A stretch of 64,000 nt of DNA from an uncultured SAR86 cluster bacterium (lineage in GTDB: Bacteria > Pseudomonadota > Gammaproteobacteria > Magnimaribacterales > AG-339-G14), in NCBI GenBank assembly GCA_902562135.1, contig CACESE010000004.1, positions 1-64,000 of the forward strand. Reading direction: 5' to 3'. Shown here one piece after another: positions 1 to 12,399 of the stretch (its first letter is position 1; the number at the start of each line of letters is the position of its first letter). Below the pieces are notes generated by a model that was given only the letters and a program-made list of their open reading frames with translations, was not told the origin of the DNA and did no database searches. Position numbers and translations under genes: made by a program.

Positions 1-1
1 A

Positions 2-106
2 GTTTATGATCGCGGCAATCTTCCCTGTTTAACTTGCAAAACAAATTTAAAGTTGATTAGACAAGCAAACAGGCAGACAGTTTATTGCCCTAGTTGTCAA
101 AAATAA
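2..106 (+). CDS. mutM: Formamidopyrimidine-DNA glycosylase, C-terminal fragment (5' end outside window)
   Basis: Reading frame from base 2 gives VYDRGNLPCLTCKTNLKLIRQANRQTVYCPSCQK*, the C-terminal CxxC...CxxC zinc finger of Fpg/MutM; next to coaD. Confidence 0.85.
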   Translation, partial: VYDRGNLPCLTCKTNLKLIRQANRQTVYCPSCQK

Positions 107-112
107 AAGAAA

Positions 113-610
<498 letters not shown>

Positions 611-652
611 TTACTTAAGTAATTTAGAATAAATACCCCAGAGCTATGAAGC

Positions 653-2800
<2,148 letters not shown>

Positions 2801-2896
2801 TTATTTATAAGTAAAACTATTTTATAATTTACCTTTATTTTATATATTGTTAAATATATATTTTTCTAATAAATAATTCGATAAAATCGAACATAA

Positions 2897-3799
2897 ATGA
2901 TTTCTATTAAACAAATTAATTACGCGATCGCTGTAGCTGAGACACTTCACTTTAAAAAGGCAGCTGAGAAATGCTTTGTCTCACCTTCTACGTTGAGTAA
3001 TGCAATTACTGAAATGGAAAGCCAACTTGGAATTAAACTATTTGAACGAAATAACAAAAAAGTAATTATAACTTCACTAGGCGCTGTGATAATTGAAAAA
3101 GCTCAAAACATTAAAAATGAGGTTGATAACATTAACAAATTAAGCGAGCTTAATTCAGAACCATTATCTAATTCTATTTCACTTGGAATAATTCCAACTA
3201 TAGGTCCTTTTTTATTACCCGTGCTTCTTCCTAAAATAAAGGATGATTTCCCAAATTTAAAATTAAACATTGTAGAAGCCCAGACGGATGTTCTTTTAAG
3301 GAAAATATCTTCGGGTGAAATTGAAATGGCAATTATGGCATTACCCTTTGAGACCTCTGGATTTAATGTAAACAAATTTTGGAAAGAAAATTTTTTTTGG
3401 ATTACAAAAAAAGATGACCCAAGAGCAAAAAAAAATTCAATTAAGGCAAAAGATCTTGATCTTTCTGAGCTAATTATGCTGGAAGAAGGTAATTGTCTAA
3501 AAGATCATATTTTAAATGCTTGTAAAATTAAAAATACTTCAAAAATTACGTTCAACGCATCTACTTTGAGCACCTCAATTGAATTGGTAAAAGGCGGTAT
3601 TGGCACGACACTTGTTCCTGAAATGGCCGTTAATAAATTAATTGCTAACAATCCAGAATTAACAAAAATTAAACTTGATGAGAAAGGACCTCACAGAGAA
3701 ATAGCTTTAATTTCCAGACAAAATTATGCTGGAGTAAGGGACCTAGAAAAATTAATTCAATTATTTTCTTTTGAACTGAATAAAAAAATTAAAAAATAA
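2897..3799 (+). CDS. oxyR: LysR-family hydrogen peroxide sensor/regulator OxyR
   Basis: LysR HTH at N-terminus; EEGNCLKDHILNAC preserves the two redox cysteines nine residues apart (E. coli C199/C208 spacing); divergent from katG. Confidence 0.92.
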   Translation: MISIKQINYAIAVAETLHFKKAAEKCFVSPSTLSNAITEMESQLGIKLFERNNKKVIITSLGAVIIEKAQNIKNEVDNINKLSELNSEPLSNSISLGIIPTIGPFLLPVLLPKIKDDFPNLKLNIVEAQTDVLLRKISSGEIEMAIMALPFETSGFNVNKFWKENFFWITKKDDPRAKKNSIKAKDLDLSELIMLEEGNCLKDHILNACKIKNTSKITFNASTLSTSIELVKGGIGTTLVPEMAVNKLIANNPELTKIKLDEKGPHREIALISRQNYAGVRDLEKLIQLFSFELNKKIKK

Positions 3800-4687
3800 T
3801 TAATTTTTTATTTCTACCTTTAATTTTTTTATTTGTCTTTTATTAGAAGATAAAATACTGAATTTTAAATTTTCAATTTTTATCGACTCTCCTGTCTTAG
3901 GGAATCTTCCAAACTTATTTGAAACTATTCCCCCAATAGTATCGAAATCTTCATCGGAAAAACTAGTTGAAAAACGTTCATTAAATTCTTCAATTTCAGT
4001 GATGGCATTCACCACGTATTCAATCTCAGATTTTTGAATTATTTTTGTTTCCTCTCCGATATCAGTTTCATCCTCTATTTCGCCAACAATTTCTTCAAGG
4101 ACATCTTCAATTGTAACCAGCCCGCTAACTTCCCCAAATTCATCAACTACAAGAGCCATATGACTTCTGTTGGATTTGAATTCATCTAATAAAACATTAA
4201 TTTTTTTGCTTTCAGGAATGTGATTTACCGGTCTAACAATTTCTTGGATATTTAAAGCAGAAATATCTAAGCCTTCTTTAATTAAACCTGGCGCAAACTT
4301 AAGCAAGTCTTTTGCAAGAAAAATTCCAATTATTTTCGACTCGTCTTCATTAAATACTGGGAATCTAGAGTGAGATGATTTAACCACCTTGTCAATGAGT
4401 TCGTCTATGCTGTCAACTTCATTTATAGAAATCATTTGAGATCTTGGGACCATCACATCCCTAACTGGTATAGAAGCGAATTCTATTGTCTCCTCCATCA
4501 TTTCTAAGACATCCTTGTCAATGATGTTGTTCTCTTCAGCTTCTTTCAAAACTGATGCTAGTTCATTTTGATTAACGGGTTTGAAAGAAATTTTTCTATA
4601 AATTTCTCTTAAATTATTTCTGATTCTTTTAAATATGCTCAGTTTTGAATCTAACTGAGCCTCAGTACTTGGAGGTTCTTCTTTCAT
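3800..4687 (-). CDS. corC: CBS-domain protein, CorC/YbeX family
   Basis: [34 protein letters not shown], CorC_HlyC C-terminal domain; in ybeY-phoH-miaB context. Confidence 0.95.
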
Positions 4688-4688
4688 C

Positions 4689-5150
4689 CTAATAAGGATC
4701 TCCTGCAGATAGCTTATTCATTATTTCCTTTTCTAGTCTCTCCATTTTTGACGTTTCTTCTTCATCTTGATGATCATAACCAATTAAATGAAGGAGGCCG
4801 TGGATTATCATATGTTTTAATCTATTTTCAAAGATTTTTTTATACTTTTTGGATTCTTTTAAAATTACCTCTTCACACAAAGCTATCTCTCCTATTAATG
4901 TTTTATTCTCTCCAGTAGGAAAATTCTGAGGAATTTCAAAAGACAAAACGTTGGTTGGTTTGTTTGAATTTCTATAAGTTTTATTCAACAATTGCATTTC
5001 CTTAGAGCTTACAAAGCTTACATTTAAATGATGGTTGTTAGTGAATTCATATTTAGCTATTTTGAGAGCTTCTATGACGATGTCTAAGATTTCAGGCTCA
5101 GATAAATCTACAAGTTTTGAGGATCTTATGTTGTTTAGATTTAATTGCAT
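4689..5150 (-). CDS. ybeY: Endoribonuclease YbeY (rRNA maturation)
   Basis: [20 protein letters not shown] metal-binding H-x3-H-x5-H motif; overlaps phoH. Confidence 0.96.
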
Positions 5151-6121
5151 TAATCTTTTTTTCGCTCGTATGCTTCTATGATCTTTTGGACTAAATTATG
5201 TCTAACGACGTCATCTGCATGAAAATAGTGAAATGCAATATCTTTTTGAGAATCAAGAATTTTTATAGCGTCTGACAATCCTGATGGAGTTCCTTTTGGT
5301 AAATCGGTTTGAGTGATATCCCCTGTCACAACTGCAGTAGATCCAAAACCGATCCTAGTCAGAAACATTTTCATCTGGGCTGGAGTGCAGTTTTGCGCTT
5401 CATCCAGTATCAAAAAGGCATCATTTAGAGTTCGGCCTCTCATGTAAGCTAAGGGAGCAACCTCTATTTTTCCATTCTCGATTAATCTTCCTACTTTTTC
5501 TGGCCCCATCATATCAAAGAGCGCGTCATACAAAGGTCTTAAATAAGGATCAACTTTTTGGGAAAGATCTCCAGGTAAGAATCCTAAATGTTCACCTGCT
5601 TCCACAGCGGGTCTCGTCAAAATTATCTTGTTTACTTTTTCTTCAACAAACATATTTACTGCAGCAGCAACTGCAATATAGGTCTTTCCTGTTCCAGCAG
5701 GTCCGATCCCAAAAGCAATATCATGATCCATGATTGCTTGAACAAAGTTTTTTTGAGACTTATTTCTAGGAGTTACGTACAACTTAGGAGTTTGAATAGT
5801 TAAATCTTTTTCTTTTTCTAACTCAAAAATGGTGCCATCTGAGTCTGATGCTGTTCCGTTAAGTGCCCTGCAAATAGAAAAATGGACTTCGTCGGGAGAG
5901 ACTGATTCACTGGTTTGAGCAAGAGCAGCTAAATCTTCAAGAATCATTCTCGCTTTCACCACATTATTTTTTTCTCCGGATATAGAAAAACTATTACCCC
6001 TGCTTTTAATTTTAATTGCTAATGAATTCTCTATCTGTTCCAGATTTGCGTTTACAGGACCGCAAATCAAGGAAAGATTTTGTGTTTCTATTTCAGGTAA
6101 CTTAAATTTTAATTTTGGCAT
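5150..6121 (-). CDS. ybeZ: PhoH-like ATPase (YbeZ)
   Basis: GIGPAGTGKTYIAVAAAV Walker A, LILDEAQNCTPAQMKMFLTRIG, VTGDITQTDLP. Confidence 0.95.
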   Translation of the reverse strand: MPKLKFKLPEIETQNLSLICGPVNANLEQIENSLAIKIKSRGNSFSISGEKNNVVKARMILEDLAALAQTSESVSPDEVHFSICRALNGTASDSDGTIFELEKEKDLTIQTPKLYVTPRNKSQKNFVQAIMDHDIAFGIGPAGTGKTYIAVAAAVNMFVEEKVNKIILTRPAVEAGEHLGFLPGDLSQKVDPYLRPLYDALFDMMGPEKVGRLIENGKIEVAPLAYMRGRTLNDAFLILDEAQNCTPAQMKMFLTRIGFGSTAVVTGDITQTDLPKGTPSGLSDAIKILDSQKDIAFHYFHADDVVRHNLVQKIIEAYERKKD

Positions 6122-6124
6122 ATA

Positions 6125-7447
6125 TTAGAATCTTTCTAACTCACCCCTTAAAGAATTTGTTAATTGGTCAACAATTTTAATGTTTTCAAAATTTCCCACT
6201 ACATCTTTATATGAAGGAAAATTAACAACTCTGTTATTTTCAGTTCTTGCCTGAAGTTCTCCAGGATTTTTTTTGGACACACCGATTACTAAACAATTTT
6301 CTATAGTTCCAACCATCTTTCTTGATATTTTAGACGAAAGTTCATTAAGTTTATGCTGCAAAATAGAAAGTCTTTCTTTTTTTATTTCAATACTAACATT
6401 GTCTTCCATTTCTGATGCGGGTGTATTTGGTCTCGGGCTATAAATGAAACTGAAAGATTCATCAAATCCCACTTCATCAACTATGTCCATAGTGTCTTGA
6501 AAGTCTTTGTCTGTTTCTCCTGGAAATCCAACAATGAAGTCAGATGAAAAACTTATATTAGGCCTGCTTTCTCTTATTCTCGCGATTAAATCTAAATAAA
6601 AGGAAGAGGTATATCTCCTTCTCATTAATTTTAGAATTCTATTTGAACCACTTTGCACTGGCAAATGGACATGGCTCACAAGTTCGGGAACAAATTTATA
6701 GAGTTCCACTAAGTCTTCCTTAAATTCATATGGATGACTAGTGGTAAATCTAATTCTATCAATTCCGGTGATTTGAGAAGTTTTTTCAATTAAAAATGCT
6801 AAAGATTTTTTTTCATTCTTGTAAGTACCTTTAAAGTTATTAACATTTTGCCCTAAAAGATTTACCTCACGCACTCCTCTCAAGGCTAAAGAATTTATTT
6901 CATTCAAAATATCTTCTACAGGACGACTGACTTCATGGCCTCTTGTATGAGGGACAACGCAAAATGAACAATATTTATTACACCCCTCAGCTACGGAAAC
7001 AAATGCTGTGACTTCGTCAGTTTTTGATTGAGGAAGATGATCAAATTTTTCAATTTTTGGAAAACTTACGTCAAGTTGTCTACTCAAGTTTTGAGCAGCA
7101 TCAGAATACATCTTTGGAAGTCTATGAAGTGTTTGTGGTCCAAATACAATGTCAACTGCTGGAGCTCTTTGTGTTATTTTTTTGCCTTCTTGGCTAGCTA
7201 CACATCCTCCGATTGCTATTTTTATATTGGGATTTTTATCTTTCAGTTTTTTCCATCTTCCAATTTGGTGAAATACTTTCTCTTGAGCTTTTTCTCTAAT
7301 TGAACATGTATTTAGAACCAGTAAATCTGCTTCTTCTGGGTTATTTGTAGATTCAAATTCTTCTTTTTCAGACAAAAGATCCAGCATTTTTTCTGAATCA
7401 TACTCATTCATTTGACATCCATGAGTTTTTATAAAAACCTTTCTCAT
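6125..7447 (-). CDS. miaB: tRNA-2-methylthio-N6-dimethylallyladenosine synthase
   Basis: [34 protein letters not shown] radical SAM CxxxCxxC; TRAM at C-terminus. Confidence 0.98.
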   Translation of the reverse strand: MRKVFIKTHGCQMNEYDSEKMLDLLSEKEEFESTNNPEEADLLVLNTCSIREKAQEKVFHQIGRWKKLKDKNPNIKIAIGGCVASQEGKKITQRAPAVDIVFGPQTLHRLPKMYSDAAQNLSRQLDVSFPKIEKFDHLPQSKTDEVTAFVSVAEGCNKYCSFCVVPHTRGHEVSRPVEDILNEINSLALRGVREVNLLGQNVNNFKGTYKNEKKSLAFLIEKTSQITGIDRIRFTTSHPYEFKEDLVELYKFVPELVSHVHLPVQSGSNRILKLMRRRYTSSFYLDLIARIRESRPNISFSSDFIVGFPGETDKDFQDTMDIVDEVGFDESFSFIYSPRPNTPASEMEDNVSIEIKKERLSILQHKLNELSSKISRKMVGTIENCLVIGVSKKNPGELQARTENNRVVNFPSYKDVVGNFENIKIVDQLTNSLRGELERF

Positions 7448-7998
7448 TTCGATTCTAGTGATTTTGCAAAAATTGTATCTCTATAAAAACGTAGTTCATT
7501 TATTGATTCATAGACATCGGCCTGAGCTCTATGAGCAGCTGTCTTATTTGAATGTTGTATTGAAATTTCTGGCCTCCATCGTTTAGTGAGTTCTTTAACA
7601 GAGCTGACATCTATACATCTATAATGAAAAAAATCTTCTAATTCAGGCATATATAAAGTCAAAAACTTTCTATCATGCCAAACAGTATTACCGCAAAGAG
7701 GAGAAGAATTCTTTTTTACATGTTCTCTAAGAAATCTTAAAGTTTCTTGTTCTGCCTCTTTTTGAGTAACCTTGCTCTTTAGCACGTCTTCGATCAATCC
7801 GGAATCTCCATGATGGGTTTGATTCCAATCGTCCATAGCGTCTATATATTCTTGCGGTTGAGAAATCACAATATTTGGCCCGTCAATTATCTCAGTAAGA
7901 TCTTCATTAGTGACTGCTGTAAAGATTTCAATTATCCTTTCAGCATTAGGATCTAATCCTGTCATTTCTAAATCCAACCAGATTAATTTTTTTTCCAT
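7444..7998 (-). CDS. orn: Oligoribonuclease
   Basis: [25 protein letters not shown] exonuclease motif; [19 protein letters not shown]. Confidence 0.97.
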   Translation of the reverse strand: MEKKLIWLDLEMTGLDPNAERIIEIFTAVTNEDLTEIIDGPNIVISQPQEYIDAMDDWNQTHHGDSGLIEDVLKSKVTQKEAEQETLRFLREHVKKNSSPLCGNTVWHDRKFLTLYMPELEDFFHYRCIDVSSVKELTKRWRPEISIQHSNKTAAHRAQADVYESINELRFYRDTIFAKSLESK

Positions 7999-8035
7999 AC
8001 GATTACTCTACAATAGTAACAAAATAAGCGAATTT

Positions 8036-8791
8036 ATGACTAAAGAGAATAAAAACGAAACTCATTTCGGTTACAAAAAAGTTAACTCTAAAGAAAAACC
8101 TGATTTGGTTAAAGAGGTTTTTGATTCAGTATCAAATAAATATGATCTTATGAATGATTTGATGTCATTAGGTATTCATAGACTTTGGAAGAAGGCCACA
8201 GTTCAAATGAGTAATCTAAGAAATGGAAACTCTGTTTTAGACGTAGCAGGCGGAACTGGAGATTTAGCTATTTTATTTTCAGATATAGTTGGAAAGTCTG
8301 GTGAAGTCTTTTTGTCAGATATTAACGAAAAAATGCTTAAAGTTGGGAGAGATAGAATTATCGATTCTGGTTGCAACAATATTCAAAATTTAGTTGCTGA
8401 CGCGGAAGATTTGCCATTTGAAAAAGAAAAATTTCACTGTATTTCAATTGCCTTTGGAATCAGAAACGTAACAAATAAAGAAAAAGCATTAAAAGAGTTT
8501 TATAGATGCCTAAAGCCTGGAGGAAGACTTTTGGTATTAGAATTCTCAAATCCTGAATACAACTGGCTCTCTGACTTGTATGACCTTTATTCTTTCAATC
8601 TTTTGCCTAAATTAGGAGAGTGGATTGTTGGCGACAGCAAAAGTTACGAATACCTCGCAGAGTCTATAAGAATGCATCCAAGCCAAGACGAATTTCTCAA
8701 AATGCTTAATCACGCGGGATTTAATAATACTAATTATCAAAATATGACAGGTGGCATTGTTGCCTTGCACACTGGTGAAAAAAATAAATGA
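8036..8791 (+). CDS. ubiE: Ubiquinone/menaquinone biosynthesis C-methyltransferase
   Basis: Start placed at MTKENKNETHFGYKKV; VLDVAGGTGDLAILFS, AFGIRNVTNKEKAL. The ORF-track start at 7910 is an upstream extension across orn. Confidence 0.96.
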   Translation: MTKENKNETHFGYKKVNSKEKPDLVKEVFDSVSNKYDLMNDLMSLGIHRLWKKATVQMSNLRNGNSVLDVAGGTGDLAILFSDIVGKSGEVFLSDINEKMLKVGRDRIIDSGCNNIQNLVADAEDLPFEKEKFHCISIAFGIRNVTNKEKALKEFYRCLKPGGRLLVLEFSNPEYNWLSDLYDLYSFNLLPKLGEWIVGDSKSYEYLAESIRMHPSQDEFLKMLNHAGFNNTNYQNMTGGIVALHTGEKNK

Positions 8792-10335
8792 CTGCATTAT
8801 TACGTTTTTTTAAGATCACCTACTTATTTTTTAGCTATCGTATTAATGAATTAATTCCAAAAAGCGTTTTGCCTAGATGGTTAGTATTTTTATTCATCTT
8901 AAATCCTTTTCAATTTTCAAAGAAGAATAAAAATTCTGGTCAACGACTTGCTGAAGCTATAGAAAAAGCTGGACCGGTTTTTATAAAGTTTGGACAAATC
9001 CTATCCACCAGGCCTGATTTTTTAGAAAAAGAAATAGTTGAAGAATTAAAAAAATTCCAAAATAACTTAAAGCCATTTGATTCAAATATTGCAAAAACAA
9101 TAATTGAATCCGATTTGGGCAAGCCGGTAGATGAATTATTTGCAAATTTTAACTCGGAACCTCTCGCTGCAGCTTCGATAGCCCAAGTCCACGAAGCTGA
9201 ATTGCACTCAGGTGAAAAAGTCGTGATAAAAGTTGTTAGGCCGGGCCTTGAGAAAAAAATCAAAAATGATTTAGCTTTGTTAAAAGCCCTTGGCTATGTA
9301 ACTTCTAAACTTAAATCTGATGCAAAAAGACTAAAGTTAGAAGAGATGATCAATGAATATGAATATGTGATAACTTCGGAAATTGATTTAAAAAAAGAAG
9401 CTGGAAACACAATTCAAACAAAAAACTTTTTTCAAAATAACGATCTATTGTATGTTCCGAATACATACCTTGAGTTTTCTGGTCTTCGAACGCTCACCCT
9501 TGAAAAAATTGATGGAATTCCAGTATCTGATATAGAAACCTTAAAAGAAAAAAATGTAAATCTAAAATTACTCTCGGAACGTGGGGTAAGTATTTTTTTT
9601 AAACAATTATTTGAAGATAATTTTTTTCATGCTGATATGCATCCAGGCAACATATTTGTTAACGCTTCAAATCCTGATGCACCATCCTATGTTGCAGTAG
9701 ATTATGCAATCTGTGGAAGCCTTAGTGAAACAGAACAATTATTAATAGGTAAAATGCTAGCCGACATGTTTAGTAGAAACTACGCAGGGGTTGCAAAAAC
9801 GATGATTACTGCAGAGTGGGTAGATTCAGAAACTAAACCAATAGAACTTGAAGTTACTATCAGAACCGCATTAGACCCAATTTTTGAAAAGCCGTTTAGT
9901 GAAATAAAATTTGGAGAAATGCTTTTGTATCTTTTTGAAGAAACAAGAATTTATAACTTATCACTTCCTCCATCTTTACTACTTTTGCATAAAACACTTC
10001 TCAATATTGAAGGTTTAGGACGTCAGATTTATCCAGATCTTGATTTATGGAGCACAGCAAAACCTTTCATTCAACAATGGGTAAATAAAAAATACAATCC
10101 CGCAAATTTATTAAAAAAATTAAAAAAAGATGCGCCTTCCTTGCTTGAAAAAGCTTATGAATTTCCAGAAAAACTTGAGTCAATTTTTGAAAATATTTCC
10201 AACTTACATGAATTTAATGACGAAGTTAAAGGTCTAAGAAAAGAAATAGAAACCCAAAAAAATTCTTTAAAATATTTATTAATTACTTCTGCCGTAATTA
10301 TTATTTCGGTAGTATCAATTGCATTAAGCCTATGA
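8788..10335 (+). CDS. ubiB: Ubiquinone biosynthesis atypical kinase/ATPase UbiB
   Basis: KAGPVFIKFGQILSTRPD (KxGQ motif), AAASIAQVHEAEL, HADMHPGNIFV; C-terminal TM segment. Confidence 0.96.
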   Translation: MTALLRFFKITYLFFSYRINELIPKSVLPRWLVFLFILNPFQFSKKNKNSGQRLAEAIEKAGPVFIKFGQILSTRPDFLEKEIVEELKKFQNNLKPFDSNIAKTIIESDLGKPVDELFANFNSEPLAAASIAQVHEAELHSGEKVVIKVVRPGLEKKIKNDLALLKALGYVTSKLKSDAKRLKLEEMINEYEYVITSEIDLKKEAGNTIQTKNFFQNNDLLYVPNTYLEFSGLRTLTLEKIDGIPVSDIETLKEKNVNLKLLSERGVSIFFKQLFEDNFFHADMHPGNIFVNASNPDAPSYVAVDYAICGSLSETEQLLIGKMLADMFSRNYAGVAKTMITAEWVDSETKPIELEVTIRTALDPIFEKPFSEIKFGEMLLYLFEETRIYNLSLPPSLLLLHKTLLNIEGLGRQIYPDLDLWSTAKPFIQQWVNKKYNPANLLKKLKKDAPSLLEKAYEFPEKLESIFENISNLHEFNDEVKGLRKEIETQKNSLKYLLITSAVIIISVVSIALSL

Positions 10336-10658
10336 ATGATAAAAACAACGTTATAGAGAGGCTCTCTGATATTCTCAAAGACAGAAAAGAATCCTCTGAT
10401 TCGAGCTCTTACACCTCGATGCTTTATTCGGAAGGAATACAAAAAATAATTTCAAAAATTAAAGAAGAATCAAATGAATTAATTGAGGCTGCCTTAGACG
10501 ATGTCAAAAAAGATGACGCATTAATTCATGAAGCTGCAGACCTCTTGTTTCACGTCATGGTATTATTAGCTTATATGGGAATAGATCCTTCTGAAATTCT
10601 CAGAGAGTTAGAAAAAAGGGAAGGTATTTCTGGAATAGAAGAAAAATCTAAGAGGTAA
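10332..10658 (+). CDS. hisE: Phosphoribosyl-ATP pyrophosphohydrolase
   Basis: [29 protein letters not shown]...[14 protein letters not shown]; position between ubiB and tatA. Confidence 0.92.
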   Translation: MNDKNNVIERLSDILKDRKESSDSSSYTSMLYSEGIQKIISKIKEESNELIEAALDDVKKDDALIHEAADLLFHVMVLLAYMGIDPSEILRELEKREGISGIEEKSKR

Positions 10659-10660
10659 TA

Positions 10661-10840
10661 ATGGGTTTAGGTGGAATAAGTATTTGGCAACTTCTAATTA
10701 TTTTAGCAATCATAATTCTTATTTTTGGTACTAGAAGATTTAGAAATATGGGCGGTGATCTAGGCTCAGCCTTTAAAAATTTTAGAAAGGCAGTAAAAGA
10801 AGAGCCCGAAGAGGAAAAAAAGGAAGACGATCCTCAATAA
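10661..10840 (+). CDS. tatA: Sec-independent translocase subunit TatA (not in supplied ORF track, 59 aa)
   Basis: Own translation: [61 protein letters not shown] plus amphipathic helix; immediately before tatB/tatC. Confidence 0.95.
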   Translation: MGLGGISIWQLLIILAIIILIFGTRRFRNMGGDLGSAFKNFRKAVKEEPEEEKKEDDPQ

Positions 10841-11041
10841 ATGTTCGATATTGGTTTCTTTGAGATTTTAATAATCTGTTTTATCTCCTTAATAATTTTA
10901 GGACCCAAAAGACTGCCTGCCTTCATTACTTCAGTTGAAGAAATTTACCTAAAATTCAAAAGCGGGTTTAGAAAACTGAAACAGGAACTTTATACTGAAG
11001 GTTTTGAGGATAAAAAAAACAAAGATGACTCAGGACAATAG
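10841..11041 (+). CDS. tatB: Sec-independent translocase subunit TatB
   Basis: MFDIGFFEILIICFISLIILGPKRLPAF typical TatB N-terminus; between tatA and tatC. Confidence 0.93.
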   Translation: MFDIGFFEILIICFISLIILGPKRLPAFITSVEEIYLKFKSGFRKLKQELYTEGFEDKKNKDDSGQ

Positions 11042-11738
11042 CTCGATTCTTTTTCAATTAGGTTTAGTAAGAAATTTACTCTTAAGAACTTTTGGTGTAT
11101 TGATCTTTTTTTTTGCTGTATTAACTTTTTATCAAGAGTCAATTTACATATTTGTAGCTAACCCACTGATGCAATTTTTACCAGATAATTCTTCTATGAT
11201 AGCTACTGGCGTTGCTTCTCCATTTTTGACTCCATTAAAATTAAGTTTCTACATAGCTTTGTTTTTAGCGGTTCCGTACTTAGTTATTGAATTTTTAAAT
11301 TTTATTTCGCCTGGACTTTATCGCCGAGAAAAATTGTTTTCTATTTCTATTAGCGTTTGTAGTGTAATTTTATTTTATGCAGGCATGGCATTCGCTTTTT
11401 ACCTTGTATTTCCGTTAATTTTTTCGTTTTTCATAACATCTGCACCTTCAGAAATAAGTGTCATGACTGACATATCTCAATACCTAGATTTTGTTATCAC
11501 AATTCTATTAGCTTTCGGCTTTGCCTTTGAAATGCCGATATTAATCCTTGCAATAATCTGGAGTGATCTGGCCTCAAGAGAAAGTTTATCGAGAGCTAGA
11601 CCGTATGTGATTATTGGCTGTTTTGTAGTTGGAATGTTGCTCACTCCGCCGGATGTGATAAGTCAAACTTTATTAGCAGTCCCAACTTGGATTTTATTTG
11701 AGCTAGGATTATTTGTTTCAAGATTCATAAAGAAATGA
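11025..11738 (+). CDS. tatC: Sec-independent translocase subunit TatC
   Basis: Polytopic protein; ASPFLTPLKLSFYIALFLAVPYLVIEFLNFISPGLYRREK; start taken at MTQDN (11025), ORF track gives 11004. Confidence 0.95.
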   Translation: MTQDNSSILFQLGLVRNLLLRTFGVLIFFFAVLTFYQESIYIFVANPLMQFLPDNSSMIATGVASPFLTPLKLSFYIALFLAVPYLVIEFLNFISPGLYRREKLFSISISVCSVILFYAGMAFAFYLVFPLIFSFFITSAPSEISVMTDISQYLDFVITILLAFGFAFEMPILILAIIWSDLASRESLSRARPYVIIGCFVVGMLLTPPDVISQTLLAVPTWILFELGLFVSRFIKK

Positions 11739-12154
11739 ATAATAATTTAAGAATGATGCTCGGTTATTTAGGCTTTCTACCGTTTGGATTTCTTACAATC
11801 TTACCTTGGATCATTGGCGAAGAGTTTACCTCTCAATCTTACTTCTTATTAACAGTTTATGGAGCAATCATTTTGTCATTCTTGGCTGGAATGAGTTGGG
11901 GCTGGAATATTTCTAATAAAAAAAATCTATTCATTGGAATTTCATTTTCTTTGATTAGTTTTTTTTTAATAATTATTGGTTATTTTTATTTAGAAATAGC
12001 ATTAGTTATTTTTGCAATAACTTTTCCGTTATTTTATATTTTTGAAAAAGAAGCAAATGAGTTTATGCAGAACGAGAACTATTTGAAATTGAGAAGAAAT
12101 CTTTCTTCAGCAGTTTCTGGATGTTTTATGCTAAGTTTTTTGACAACTTTATAA
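11735..12154 (+). CDS. DUF3429-like membrane protein
   Basis: 139 aa with several TM segments; LGYLGFLPFGFLTILPWIIG...YGAIILSFLAGMSWG resembles DUF3429 family. Confidence 0.7.
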   Translation: MNNNLRMMLGYLGFLPFGFLTILPWIIGEEFTSQSYFLLTVYGAIILSFLAGMSWGWNISNKKNLFIGISFSLISFFLIIIGYFYLEIALVIFAITFPLFYIFEKEANEFMQNENYLKLRRNLSSAVSGCFMLSFLTTL

Positions 12155-12156
12155 AA

Positions 12157-12399
12157 ATGATAAGAATCATATTAATAGCAGCCTTTGTTTTAGTAGCAGT
12201 TTTAATAATTGGAAATCTTTTAGCCAATAGAAATCAAAATAGTCCGAGAATCTTCAGTTACTTATTAGCTATTGTGATAGTGGCTTTGATTGCTGGCTTC
12301 GCAATTTGGTTATTGCCTCGCTTGGGGATTAATCTGTCTGGATTCTTTCAAAGAATTTTACCTTTAGTCAATTCACTAAGAGGGTTTTTACCCTTCTAA
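12157..12399 (+). CDS. Small two-TM membrane protein, unknown
   Basis: Start chosen at MIRIILIAAFVLVAVLIIGNLL; hydrophobic, ends LVNSLRGFLPF; 3' end overlaps convergent aldolase gene. Confidence 0.6.
   Translation: MIRIILIAAFVLVAVLIIGNLLANRNQNSPRIFSYLLAIVIVALIAGFAIWLLPRLGINLSGFFQRILPLVNSLRGFLPF

Noticed and set aside
7910-8035. N-terminal extension of ubiE in the ORF track
   Set aside because: The extension runs antisense through orn and lacks similarity to UbiE; MTKENKNETHFGYKKV at 8036 matches the family start.
8940-9263. 107-aa minus-strand ORF inside ubiB
   Set aside because: Antisense shadow ORF of a conserved coding region; no recognisable motif.
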